This document shows positions 37,500 to 46,412 of a stretch of 64,000 nucleotides of DNA, piece after piece. The first letter of the stretch is position 1. Every line of letters begins with the position of its first letter. Made by a program: the position numbers and the translations under genes. The notes below the pieces were generated by a model. It searched no databases and had not been told where the DNA came from. It saw only the letters and a list, made by a program, of their open reading frames with translations. The stretch spans positions 124,001 through 188,000 of the forward strand of contig NZ_JAMYFE010000049.1 of the NCBI RefSeq assembly GCF_024129865.1, written 5' to 3'. The DNA is from Stieleria tagensis. GTDB lineage: Bacteria; Planctomycetota; Planctomycetia; Pirellulales; Pirellulaceae.

Positions 37500-37547
37500 G
37501 GTGCTTTTCTTAACCCGACGCGTAAGCGAGGACGAACATGGACCTGC

Positions 37548-40500
37548 TTAAGGTCGGTGATTCTCAACCGCCAACCGCAGCGTTTGGATGACCGAATGTA
37601 AATCGGCCCAAGCTTCCATCACTTCGGTGGTGTGATACAGGTAGGCCAGCAAGACGAGATGCTTGCCGTGCCGGTCTTCCCAGAAATTAGTGCAGTCGAC
37701 CAGGTGCTTCATCGCTCGGTCCATATCGGCACCGTCTTGCAGGATCGACATCGCGTAGTAGAGGTGACGCGTCACGCTGTGATCGAACTGGTCGCGATCG
37801 GTTGAGGGGATGTCATCCCAACGAGTCATGTCGGGGCGGGGGAACTCGCTGGGTAAGCGGGTGCGAGCGTTGTTGGCACGAACTTCGCCGAGCAAGTCTT
37901 CGTAGTCGGCGATGCCGTACGCTCGTCCCAAATCTTGAAACGCGCCGATCCGGTCTTCGCCACCGGCTTCCAGTTCCAATCCCTTTAGCAGGAACTTCTC
38001 CTCCGGTGCAAGCTGTCGCCAGAATTGAGCGGCCGAACCGCCGTCGGGCGTCCGGCGAAGGTGCTCTTCCAATCCGGTGGGAACCAGGAAATCGACCGCT
38101 TCACGCTTGGCTTGATTCATCAGCGTTCGCAGCACGGACTGTTCATCGCGCTGGTTGTTGGGAGTGCGCAGTTCTTCGTTCAGATTGATACCGGAGATTG
38201 ACGCGTAGCCGGTAATCACTTCGGCGGCGACGGCTTGCGCTGCGAGCAAGTAGTCGGTGTCGGTGTAACCACATGTGAACGATCCGGCGGCGGATTGGCT
38301 TTCCCGCATGTGCGTGATGACTTCTTTGACGCGGCCTTGAATCTCATCGACGATCATATCGTCGAATCCGACAGGTGCGTTCGCCGGACGTTTGCGAAGC
38401 ACCATGTTGTAGGTGGCCTGAACATAATTGCCTTTTCTGACTGCACCGGCACCGGTTTCAGTCGCGACGCTCCAGACACGTTTAACTTGAAGGCCAGCTG
38501 CCCACATGATTAATGCAAGATCTTCCCAAACCTCCGTGTCTTTGTGCGTAAACATTAGAACTTGAAGGCCATCATCGGGCATTTGCCTGGCGAGGTTGCC
38601 GTAGCATTCCGCCATAGCAACTCTAAACCCGGCATCGTCGCCCTGCACAGCACTTCCACGGAGTGAATCGACGGTCCAGTCGGGAAAACAAGATTTTATG
38701 TGCTGCTTGTACCATGCAAGAAAGAATTCGGACAACTCTGCATACACAACAGCGTCGGCATAAGGTGGGTCAGTAATCCACAGTTCAGCCGTTTCTCCTA
38801 GACTACGAGCGTCTTCTTGTGTCACAGTGGGGGCTGCATCACAAGGTATGTTTTCATGCGTTGCGCAAAGGTTCTTCCTGAGGGATGCCCAGCTTCTCGC
38901 TGGATAATTTGGAAAGGTATTCAAAGCTTGGTTGTAAAATACTCGACCCGTGCTACCGACTCCCCCGCCGGCCTTTTCATGCCAATGGCAAAGACGGGAA
39001 TTGTAGTTGAGTAGCAGACCGATATTGAGCGTCGCCGCTGCACGTTCGTCGCCCTTTAAATTTGCGATCCTTTTTGAATATTGCGACACAAGCAAAAGCT
39101 GTCTTGCGTTAAACAAATGGTGCCAGTACGTCCAGCCACGGGTCCGAATAACTTCCCTAGTCTTTACGCCATCCTGGATTCGCCAATCTGGAATCCAACC
39201 ATTTTTTTGCATCGAAGCAAGGCCCGATTCAATCTCAGTATGAATGCTATCCTCAACCTGGATGTCGTGCTCAGTAGGGGCGCGATAGACAAACACATCT
39301 CGTCCGATTCTTCGCCCGCTTTCATCCAAAGGTGCCGGCTGCAACCAGCGAATGCAATAGAGCCTTTCTCTGTAGAAATCGTTAGGTGCAGGTTCAAAAT
39401 CATCCTTTCCCCACAATCTAAGTCCACCGTGATTTCGAATAAGTGTATTGATGGGGATACGGCGAGTAGCGTTGTTGGTCTTACCCTCCTCGTGAAGAAT
39501 CTTCCAGAGCGAGTCAGGGCAGTGTAAATCCATCCCTCGCTTTGTGCCATGCAAGGCCTTTCCAAATCCTTCACCACCATGTCGGACTTTGAACTCAAAG
39601 CGTTTCTTACTCGCGTTTGGTACCAACTCAATCCACGTATTTGACTTGGGTGCAATTCGCCAGGTTCCTGAAACTGGAATCTGCCAGCCATCCCATTCAG
39701 GGACCGGTACTTCAAGACAATAAAAGTGAAGCGTAGCTTGCAATCCATCCTCGCTTCGTTCGATTCCTTTTTTTTCAATCCACTCAGCAACTTCGTCGTA
39801 CACCTTGAGCTGAGCAGCAGCAACAGATTCGTGGAACTCCGGGCTTCCACCAACAACATTCAATGCGCCCCAGGTTAGTAAACTCGCGACTGGGTTGATA
39901 TCAGACGCCGATACATCACACCCAAGTCTCGCTGCTTCAAATGGTATTGACCCCATGCCACTGAACGCATCTCCGACCTTGATCCGCTTGCCAAAACGGC
40001 GTTTTGATATCTGTTCAACCCATTCGCGAAGGCTTGTTGCAGTAGTCGCACAATGCTTATTGATCTCAAGCCAACTCTCGCGTGGGGGACCCTCAACCTC
40101 TTGGACATGCTTGCAGTATCGCCGCTGGATTGGATAGTCCAGGCTGAAAAAAACTCGTTTCTCGAGTAGTTGACGTTGCGATTTTTCGTCTGCATCCAGT
40201 CGCGGTCGCCAAGTCGATTCGTCTATAAAGAGTTCGACTTCATCCTTTTTGGCATTGGGATAACACAATGACGCAAAGGATGGATGAGCTGGTCTTGCTG
40301 AGTTTGCTGATAAATTATGGTTGCGCCGATGCCACATGCCGTCGCTGTCTAAGCAAAGCAACCGGAGGAAAATCTGAAGATCTGCGGCCCAGCGGTTATG
40401 GTCATCTGATGCTTCAAAAAGAGCCGCCAAAATGATCGCACGTGTCAAGACAAACGGTTTTGCTCCCCACCATTTACCTAGCGAGTTTAATGTTTTTCCG

Positions 40501-40595
40501 TGTGTAGCACTTCGCTCCAGAAAACTCTCGAGCGAAAGCTGAGCGATTGGGAATTGGACTTCAAGAAGAGATTTTCGCTTTTGGGCGGCGGTCAT
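37548..40595 (-). CDS. DUF1156 DNA methyltransferase
   Basis: 1015 residues. The N-terminal DUF1156 region includes VQFPIAQLSLESF and GKWWGAKPFVLTRA. The S-adenosylmethionine site DAFSGMGSIPFEAARLG is at about 210-225, and the amino-methyltransferase motif TDPPYAD at about 605. Order and motifs point to an N6-adenine or N4-cytosine DNA methylase that marks self DNA. The C-terminal 250 residues are helical. By eye the DNA encoding the first two thirds is more A+T-rich than the last third, with the change near 38.6 kb, which may mean an exchanged recognition region. It lies between DUF3780 and the PLD-SNF2 helicase. Confidence 0.88.
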   Translation of the reverse strand: MTAAQKRKSLLEVQFPIAQLSLESFLERSATHGKTLNSLGKWWGAKPFVLTRAIILAALFEASDDHNRWAADLQIFLRLLCLDSDGMWHRRNHNLSANSARPAHPSFASLCYPNAKKDEVELFIDESTWRPRLDADEKSQRQLLEKRVFFSLDYPIQRRYCKHVQEVEGPPRESWLEINKHCATTATSLREWVEQISKRRFGKRIKVGDAFSGMGSIPFEAARLGCDVSASDINPVASLLTWGALNVVGGSPEFHESVAAAQLKVYDEVAEWIEKKGIERSEDGLQATLHFYCLEVPVPEWDGWQIPVSGTWRIAPKSNTWIELVPNASKKRFEFKVRHGGEGFGKALHGTKRGMDLHCPDSLWKILHEEGKTNNATRRIPINTLIRNHGGLRLWGKDDFEPAPNDFYRERLYCIRWLQPAPLDESGRRIGRDVFVYRAPTEHDIQVEDSIHTEIESGLASMQKNGWIPDWRIQDGVKTREVIRTRGWTYWHHLFNARQLLLVSQYSKRIANLKGDERAAATLNIGLLLNYNSRLCHWHEKAGGGVGSTGRVFYNQALNTFPNYPARSWASLRKNLCATHENIPCDAAPTVTQEDARSLGETAELWITDPPYADAVVYAELSEFFLAWYKQHIKSCFPDWTVDSLRGSAVQGDDAGFRVAMAECYGNLARQMPDDGLQVLMFTHKDTEVWEDLALIMWAAGLQVKRVWSVATETGAGAVRKGNYVQATYNMVLRKRPANAPVGFDDMIVDEIQGRVKEVITHMRESQSAAGSFTCGYTDTDYLLAAQAVAAEVITGYASISGINLNEELRTPNNQRDEQSVLRTLMNQAKREAVDFLVPTGLEEHLRRTPDGGSAAQFWRQLAPEEKFLLKGLELEAGGEDRIGAFQDLGRAYGIADYEDLLGEVRANNARTRLPSEFPRPDMTRWDDIPSTDRDQFDHSVTRHLYYAMSILQDGADMDRAMKHLVDCTNFWEDRHGKHLVLLAYLYHTTEVMEAWADLHSVIQTLRLAVENHRP

Positions 40596-40653
40596 GGATC
40601 AAACAGCTTTAGTTGGTTGGGTGGCGGCTCGCGATGGACATCCGGCTTGTCAG

Positions 40654-41448
40654 CTACGCGGTCTTTCGGGCCGTCGGTTTCTGGAGATCTTTCGCTGACG
40701 CTTCGGGTTGAGTTTTTTTCGTCTTCTTTGCTGGCGTCTTGCGTTGGGACTTCTTGGTCGAACGCTTCGGCTTTGCCGCGGAGCCACTGGGTTGGGTCGT
40801 CGTCACCGGGCTGCGAGGGCTGGTTGGCGACTTTTTTTTTGCGGTCGCCTTTTTCGCGACGCGCTTTTTGACGGCCTTTTTGCGCGGCGTTATGTCGTTC
40901 TGTTTACTGTCGCTTGATTCTTTGGGCTGGACCGCGGTGCGTGTTTCAGCGGGATCGTCCAACGCAAATAGAAGCGCGTGTCGCCAGCCGTGCCCTTGCT
41001 TCTGTGCCGGGCCACTAGCCCGTGCAAACAGCCACCATCGTTCCTCAGCGGCTAGCTGTTTCCACCCAGCAAACAACGCATCAGTACGCTTGCCGGTTTG
41101 ATCTTCCATGAGTGCCCACAACAGGACCGCCAGTTCGCGAGTTAGAAGGGTGCTGAGTGCGTTCTCGCCCGTGGCAAGGGTGGGATCATCGCCCTTTCGC
41201 TTCTTCGTGGTTTGTTCACGATCCTGCATTCCGCGGATCAATTCTTTTTCGACCGCCGATCCGATTTCTTTCCACAGTTTACCGGAGATTGTTGCCAACT
41301 CGGTGCGCGGGTATCCGCGTTCGGTGCGGCCAAGTAGCGTCAATCGGCAATCATGGCCGCGACGGGTATCGACCACGAAGATTCCGTGTTCGATGTCGGT
41401 GTCCACGTCGCCAAACGGCTTCGGTGATTCGGTTGGAGTGTTTTTCAT
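40654..41448 (-). CDS. DUF3780 protein with histone-like lysine-rich tail
   Basis: 264 residues from ATG 41448, chosen because AAGGAT precedes it and the DUF3780 match begins close by (FGDVDTDIEHGIFVVD). Residues about 1-180 form the DUF3780 domain, with RRGHDCRLTLLGR and a GWKQLAAEERWWLFARA helix. From about 190 the protein is a Lys/Ala/Pro/Thr-rich tail like that of histone H1 proteins (KKAVKKRVAKKATAKKK and similar), likely to bind DNA without specificity. DUF3780 has no known activity but co-occurs with DUF499 and DUF1156. It sits between those two genes here. Confidence 0.82.
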   Translation of the reverse strand: MKNTPTESPKPFGDVDTDIEHGIFVVDTRRGHDCRLTLLGRTERGYPRTELATISGKLWKEIGSAVEKELIRGMQDREQTTKKRKGDDPTLATGENALSTLLTRELAVLLWALMEDQTGKRTDALFAGWKQLAAEERWWLFARASGPAQKQGHGWRHALLFALDDPAETRTAVQPKESSDSKQNDITPRKKAVKKRVAKKATAKKKSPTSPRSPVTTTQPSGSAAKPKRSTKKSQRKTPAKKTKKTQPEASAKDLQKPTARKTA

Positions 41449-41547
41449 GGTGGTTATCCTTACCCGTTGGTCGACTGCGGGCCGCACTTCAATGTACGAG
41501 AGGTGGGGACACGTTTGGTCAATCCGGTTTCCATCGCATCAGTCAGC

Positions 41548-44500
41548 TTATTGGGTGATCAGGTTGGATGAGATCTTGATTGACTGCTTGGCTTGCCAAT
41601 CAATCAGGTCTTTGCCAGTGGGAAATACGATTCGAGCGGCTAGCAATTCCCACTCGGCGTCGGGTAGCTCACCATCGAGGAATGCGTAGGCCTTCATCAA
41701 GTCGGCTTCCTTTAAAACAATGCTTTTGTCCCAGGCGATCGCCACGTGGTTGTCGGAGGCTGCTTTAACGACCTTCGCACGCGGGCCAGCGAGACCAGTT
41801 CCATTTGGTAAATCGGTCAGGAAGCCGTGGACTGTCTTTCGGGTCACCAACGAGAATTCCTTGAGCGCCTTTCCATCGATTCGGGCTGGTTTCTCGGGAT
41901 CTAGCGGTGCCGGCCCATCGCCTTCGTCCGCGGCGGAGGATGTTTCAGGAACGGAAATCGACAAGTCTCGGTGAACACTGCCTTTTTCAACGAAAAGTTT
42001 GACGGTTGCACCCTCGGGAACGTCGATGCCCTCGGTCGGATACGGGTTGCCATTGTTGGCAGCATCCGTTCCATCGGATGTCCATTTGATGATGGTGTCC
42101 GGAGGAACGACTCCGATCTTCAGCCGTCTATGCCCATCGGTTGAGGTGTCGAGGAATTCGTGTCGAAGGTCGATCTCGTTTTGGATTTTGTATTCTTGAC
42201 CGGTCTTGTTCTTACCGGTGGAGTCTTCCGCCTTGAAGACCAAGGTCATCGCATCGGATTGAAATGCTTCGTCGGCGGGCACTTTCTTGTATTCGCCGCC
42301 ATCTTCGCTGACCAAAAGCGTATCGCCATGGTGCAATTTGATGTCGGTGGTGACGATCCGGCCGGTCTTGTCATTGCGGTCGTATTCGATCGAGACACCG
42401 GTTTGTTCCTCGAATGGCGGCTTAAGGATTTGCTGGGCCTCGTTTCGCCACTGACCGGCGGTCAGCATCGTGTCTTTCAAGCGGTCGAGCAGTCCAGGTT
42501 CCGTCCACACCATGTTCCCCTGGCTGGCGGCGGCTTCGAGAATCTGGTCCCAACCGGCACGCCCAGTGCTTGGGAACAGGAGCGCTTCGACTCGATCGCG
42601 GATTGCTTGATACGCTTTGACCTTGTCGGTACCGCTGGCGGCTTTGACGGTTTGAAACTTGCGTTTCTCTTTCATCGTCGCCTCGACGACTAACTCGCCC
42701 TTGGAGGCGTTCGTCTTTCCGTCGTACTTGATCGCTTTGTCGCTACCTTCTTCGCTGTAGGAATCGAGCAACGCGGCATCGGCGAGTTTGGATTTGCCGA
42801 GCGAGTTGTCGTACAGGGGATAAAGCAAGCGGGCGTAGACGGTCCGAATTGCCATGAACAGCTCGGACTGGATGTTGGCTTTCTCGGTGAGTGCCTTTTC
42901 CCATTGAGCGTCGTCTTTGGTCATGTCCTTCAGGACTTGCTCGATCGCCCAAAAACGTTCGGCGTGTTTGTTGACCTTGAATAACCCCTTCGGATCGACG
43001 ACGGTCAAAAACGCAATTCGGTTTTTGTACTTCGCATCCTCGAAGAACTTTTCGTACGGAGCGTCGTGACCGCAGACGACCAGCAACGCCGAGTCGCGGT
43101 TAAGCTGCAATTTGGTGAAGTCTTTGTGGACTGCGAGCCGTTGATAGCACCGCTTTTCCTTCGGCTCGAACATCTCCGTCAATTTGTCTTCGATGACGGT
43201 CTCACGATCATCTTTCGAACAGTCCTTGACGTAGGAATTCAACTGGGCGTTGAGATTCTTGGTTCGATTGAAGAAATACTTGCCGGATTTGTGCTGGTCA
43301 ATGTACCAGCAGTTTCGATAGAGTTCGGTCACTGCGCCGGCGATCTTGGTTTGATCTACTCCGGGACCAGCCATGTACTCGGTCAGTTCCCCGACCGATA
43401 AACCACGCGGACGGACTTCCGATAGAGAGGCAGCGAACAGCCACTTAGCGGCTATAAGCGACAATCCGTCTGTTTCGCCGACGAGTGCTTCGGCCTTAGA
43501 GATGCCAGAGCCAGCAATGTCCGTTTGCATCGCGCCCTCGAGGGAACGCTTGATGTCCTTGAATCGTACAGCAACATGGCTATCGTTGAAGTCCGGCGAA
43601 GCAAGTGACAGCACGTATTGTTGGTCTTGTTCGCCTTTGCCCCACACCGCGCGGACGATTGATGACATGAGGTAGATGACATCGCGGGTCTTTTGAAACC
43701 CTGGATTGTCATTGAAGGTTTCAATGAGGTGTTTGGTGGAGAAGTGGAAAGGATACGACACATCCATTTCCTCCTGGATTTTTGGTAAGGCTCGCTCGAT
43801 CAGGCCTGCGCGCTTCGCGGTTTGCAGTTCCTTGTCGTAAGTTTTGATGATGGCCTTCTTCTCCGCGTCGCTGATATTGATCGTTTTGAAAATCCGTTTT
43901 CGCAATATTTCGAATAGTTCATCCTTGGAGTTGTTGACCGGCGAAATCGACACGGCTCCTTTGCTCATTTCGTTGTCGGTACTTTGGATAGTGCCACCAA
44001 GCGAAAGGTTAGACCTCATGATGCGGGCCAAGTCCTCCTGTCCCTGTTCCCAGTCCTTTTGCAAGTCGGCAACGACCAGGGCGGTGGTGGCGGATTGCTT
44101 GTGATCGCGAACTGCCCCGAACAGATTTGTCAACGCGATTGCGACCAAGTTGCTAAAACGCTCTCCCTCTTCCTTGTTTCCCTGAGACGCGGCATGAACG
44201 AGATAAAAAGCAAGCTCATCCAACAGAATGAGAACCTTCTTGCCATCGAAAAGTTTTGCCCATTGCTTTTCTGATGGCGCCTTGTCTGGGTCAAACTCGA
44301 CACCAAACTCGCGGCCAATCGAAACCCAAACGATCTCGTCGGTATTCCGACCGGTGAATGCAATGACATGGTCAGCCGTTACGGATGCCGGTGGCTTATC
44401 AAATTCAAGGCTTCCGGCCAGTTTGGGATACTTCGCAATTAGACCTGCGACGATCATGCTTTGCGTTTTGCCGCCGCCCATTGACTCCGAAAGCTTGAAG

Positions 44501-44700
44501 ATCCCGCGGCTTGGACCGCCAGCTAGTCGATCGAATGACTGCATGACGAGTTCCTGCATGCCCGAAGTCAAAACATTCGAGTCCAAGAATTCAATCGCTT
44601 GCGATTCGGTAAGCTCCGCGAGCGACGACAGATTGACGACAAAGTCTTCGGATCCGTCCAAGACTGATTGGCGAGGCGTGCAGCAAGCGAGTGTCTTCAT
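41548..44700 (-). CDS. DUF499 AAA-type ATPase
   Basis: 1050 residues from ATG 44700; an in-frame start 57 bp further up adds an unlikely leader. Walker A SMGGGKTQ (about 75) and Walker B VLILLDELAFY (about 160) identify the DUF499 ATPase domain; SFDRLAGG precedes it. The remainder includes a helical middle and a beta-rich C-terminal portion from about 800. The protein is thought to be an ATPase subunit of the DUF1156 system. It is the first gene of the - strand operon and divergent from the XRE regulator, which probably controls it through the 100-bp region between them. Confidence 0.88.
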   Translation of the reverse strand: MKTLACCTPRQSVLDGSEDFVVNLSSLAELTESQAIEFLDSNVLTSGMQELVMQSFDRLAGGPSRGIFKLSESMGGGKTQSMIVAGLIAKYPKLAGSLEFDKPPASVTADHVIAFTGRNTDEIVWVSIGREFGVEFDPDKAPSEKQWAKLFDGKKVLILLDELAFYLVHAASQGNKEEGERFSNLVAIALTNLFGAVRDHKQSATTALVVADLQKDWEQGQEDLARIMRSNLSLGGTIQSTDNEMSKGAVSISPVNNSKDELFEILRKRIFKTINISDAEKKAIIKTYDKELQTAKRAGLIERALPKIQEEMDVSYPFHFSTKHLIETFNDNPGFQKTRDVIYLMSSIVRAVWGKGEQDQQYVLSLASPDFNDSHVAVRFKDIKRSLEGAMQTDIAGSGISKAEALVGETDGLSLIAAKWLFAASLSEVRPRGLSVGELTEYMAGPGVDQTKIAGAVTELYRNCWYIDQHKSGKYFFNRTKNLNAQLNSYVKDCSKDDRETVIEDKLTEMFEPKEKRCYQRLAVHKDFTKLQLNRDSALLVVCGHDAPYEKFFEDAKYKNRIAFLTVVDPKGLFKVNKHAERFWAIEQVLKDMTKDDAQWEKALTEKANIQSELFMAIRTVYARLLYPLYDNSLGKSKLADAALLDSYSEEGSDKAIKYDGKTNASKGELVVEATMKEKRKFQTVKAASGTDKVKAYQAIRDRVEALLFPSTGRAGWDQILEAAASQGNMVWTEPGLLDRLKDTMLTAGQWRNEAQQILKPPFEEQTGVSIEYDRNDKTGRIVTTDIKLHHGDTLLVSEDGGEYKKVPADEAFQSDAMTLVFKAEDSTGKNKTGQEYKIQNEIDLRHEFLDTSTDGHRRLKIGVVPPDTIIKWTSDGTDAANNGNPYPTEGIDVPEGATVKLFVEKGSVHRDLSISVPETSSAADEGDGPAPLDPEKPARIDGKALKEFSLVTRKTVHGFLTDLPNGTGLAGPRAKVVKAASDNHVAIAWDKSIVLKEADLMKAYAFLDGELPDAEWELLAARIVFPTGKDLIDWQAKQSIKISSNLITQ

Positions 44701-44800
44701 CGGTGAAGATGCTTTTCCGTGGCGGTGATGCGGATAGTTGACCAAAAGGTTCAACAAGCATACGGTTTGCTTAGTGATTCAACAATCAGAGGTATCGGCG
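44701..44800. promoter_or_regulatory. Divergent promoter/operator between DUF499 and XRE genes
   Basis: A 100-bp non-coding region serving both directions. TTCAACAA occurs twice as a direct repeat (44750-44757 and 44778-44785, 28 bp apart). The first copy is part of an imperfect inverted repeat GTTGACC-AAAA-GGTTCAAC, and AAGCA...TGCTT flanks position 44761. These are reasonable operator half-sites for the XRE protein. AGAGG at 44788-44792 is the ribosome site for the XRE gene. Confidence 0.4.
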
Positions 44801-45130
44801 ATGAATTTTGGGCAGCGGGTCCGCGAATTACGACTAGCTCGTGGTCTGACGCAACGATCTATCGCGGAGCACCTTCAGGTGAGCATTTCGTACGTCAGCA
44901 AAGTCGAGAATGAAAAGTTACATTTCGGCGACTATCCATCGGAGAAGTTCATTCACAAACTGGCCGTTGAGCTGAAGGCTGACGAGGACGAGTTGCTGCT
45001 CTTGGCCGACAAGGTGCCGGTGTCGATTCGCAAGCGGATACGACAACGACCGGAGCTGTTTCGGAAGCTAGCGAAGCTGGACAAGCGAACGCTCGACCAG
45101 TTGGAAGCATCGCTGTCGACGGGAGGTTGA
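44801..45130 (+). CDS. XRE-family HTH transcriptional regulator
   Basis: 109 residues from ATG 44801, with AGAGG 8 bp upstream. An earlier in-frame start would run through the operator region. The N-terminal helix-turn-helix (residues 1-65) has the usual FGQRVRELRLARGLTQRSIA followed by SISYVSKVE. The C-terminal part has an LLLLADKVP stretch and a basic helix, probably for dimerisation. It is divergent from the DUF499 operon and convergent with mcrC (10 bp between stops). It is most likely a repressor of the DUF499 operon and itself, like control proteins of restriction systems. Confidence 0.88.
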   Translation: MNFGQRVRELRLARGLTQRSIAEHLQVSISYVSKVENEKLHFGDYPSEKFIHKLAVELKADEDELLLLADKVPVSIRKRIRQRPELFRKLAKLDKRTLDQLEASLSTGG

Positions 45131-45140
45131 TCGCGATGGA

Positions 45141-46412
45141 TCAGTTGACGTTCGCTTTTAGCTGCCGAGCCAGCATCAGTTTGCAAGCCGCCGGCCGTTG
45201 GTTCATCGGCAGTGCAATCGCGTCAATGGTGACCGCGGCTCCGCCAAACGTTGTTGACATGAGCGTTCGTCGATGCGGCTGTCCGGCGTTTGCGAACGGG
45301 TAGACGAGGGTGGCTCGATTGGCTCCAAAGCCGAGGACGTAGGCGCACATTTGGAAGCGATCGCTGCGGGACTCGTCGCCGAAACCGCGTTTGTATTTGG
45401 CGTCGAGGATCCATCGGTCGCTGCCACGACGCAACAGTGTGTCGGCAATCAACGAGCGGTTGGGGTCGTCGGGGCCGAGGGAATCGTCCCAACGGCGGAT
45501 GGAGGTAGAACGTGGGGCGACTTGCCATCCGGTTTCGCTTGCTAAGTCGTCACACATTCGGGTGACAGCTAATTCCCAAATGCGTGACAGCGACAAGGTA
45601 AATGTGTCTCCGCCGACGCCGCGATCGGGGTCGAGACTTGCTCCCGTGAGCAGGAGTCGAGCGAGCTGGATTGCAGGTCGGTAACCATCGGGTGGTGCCG
45701 CCACGCTGGTCTGCAAGATGCTCTGTTGGTCTAATTGTTCGCGGGACACTTCAGACCAGTCGGTTCGCAGTTGATGAAAGAGGCATTTCTCGCCGGCTTC
45801 GAGATCCGATTGAAAATGAACGAGCTTGTCCAATGCCATCGCGAGCACCTGATTCGCGGCGGTGTTGATGCTGCGGCCACGAACGATTTGCGGAATGGAT
45901 GGCAAACGCCACATGCGTTGCGACAAACGGTTCGTCAGAATTCGACCGCGTACATTGGGCGAGTCGACCTGCATCGGGACGAATCCTTTGCGCAGGTGGC
46001 AGCGAGTAAGCACTTCGAGTTCGGCGAGGAAGAGTCGTGCGAGTGCGGTTTGCCAAGAATCGCTCGACTGGATGTTTCCGCCGGATCCCCATATTTGAAT
46101 ATCGGGAAACTCGTTCAGGTAGGCCAACCAATCGAGCAGGACAATGCCGGGGATCTTCGTCCGCAAAACGATCCTTCGACCACTGGGAAGGACCAGCACG
46201 CCGACTCGATCGAGGGCATGAATCTCAATTTGGCCGGCACGTTCGATGACGTGAATGGTACGGTTCTCGGCGTGTCGCCGAATCGCGGCGTAGTCATCAC
46301 GAACCTTGTCCAGGTTGCCAGTCCAATGCCGCCCGCCTGGAGTTCCCTTCTCATCGCAAACGATGTCAGTTGTCGTCGGCGATCCGTTGGTTGGTTCGGC
46401 GACGGCGTTCAC
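45141..46412 (-). CDS. mcrC: McrC-like restriction nuclease subunit
   Basis: 423 residues. An N-terminal region with IHVIERAGQIEIHALDRVGVL leads to a PD-(D/E)xK nuclease core: IADTLLRRG then WILDAKYKR (about 320-340), supplying the Asp and Asp-x-Lys residues. The ATG lies in a 4-bp overlap with mcrB, so the two subunits are translationally coupled. With McrB it forms a GTP-dependent complex that cuts DNA carrying modified cytosine in the classical case. The modified base targeted here is unknown. Divergent N-terminal parts are normal for the family. Confidence 0.88.
   Translation of the reverse strand: MNAVAEPTNGSPTTTDIVCDEKGTPGGRHWTGNLDKVRDDYAAIRRHAENRTIHVIERAGQIEIHALDRVGVLVLPSGRRIVLRTKIPGIVLLDWLAYLNEFPDIQIWGSGGNIQSSDSWQTALARLFLAELEVLTRCHLRKGFVPMQVDSPNVRGRILTNRLSQRMWRLPSIPQIVRGRSINTAANQVLAMALDKLVHFQSDLEAGEKCLFHQLRTDWSEVSREQLDQQSILQTSVAAPPDGYRPAIQLARLLLTGASLDPDRGVGGDTFTLSLSRIWELAVTRMCDDLASETGWQVAPRSTSIRRWDDSLGPDDPNRSLIADTLLRRGSDRWILDAKYKRGFGDESRSDRFQMCAYVLGFGANRATLVYPFANAGQPHRRTLMSTTFGGAAVTIDAIALPMNQRPAACKLMLARQLKANVN

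Noticed and set aside
38931-38948. TTGTAAAATACTCGACC resembling the site A/B half-site
   Set aside because: Single half-site inside the methyltransferase coding sequence without an inverted partner.
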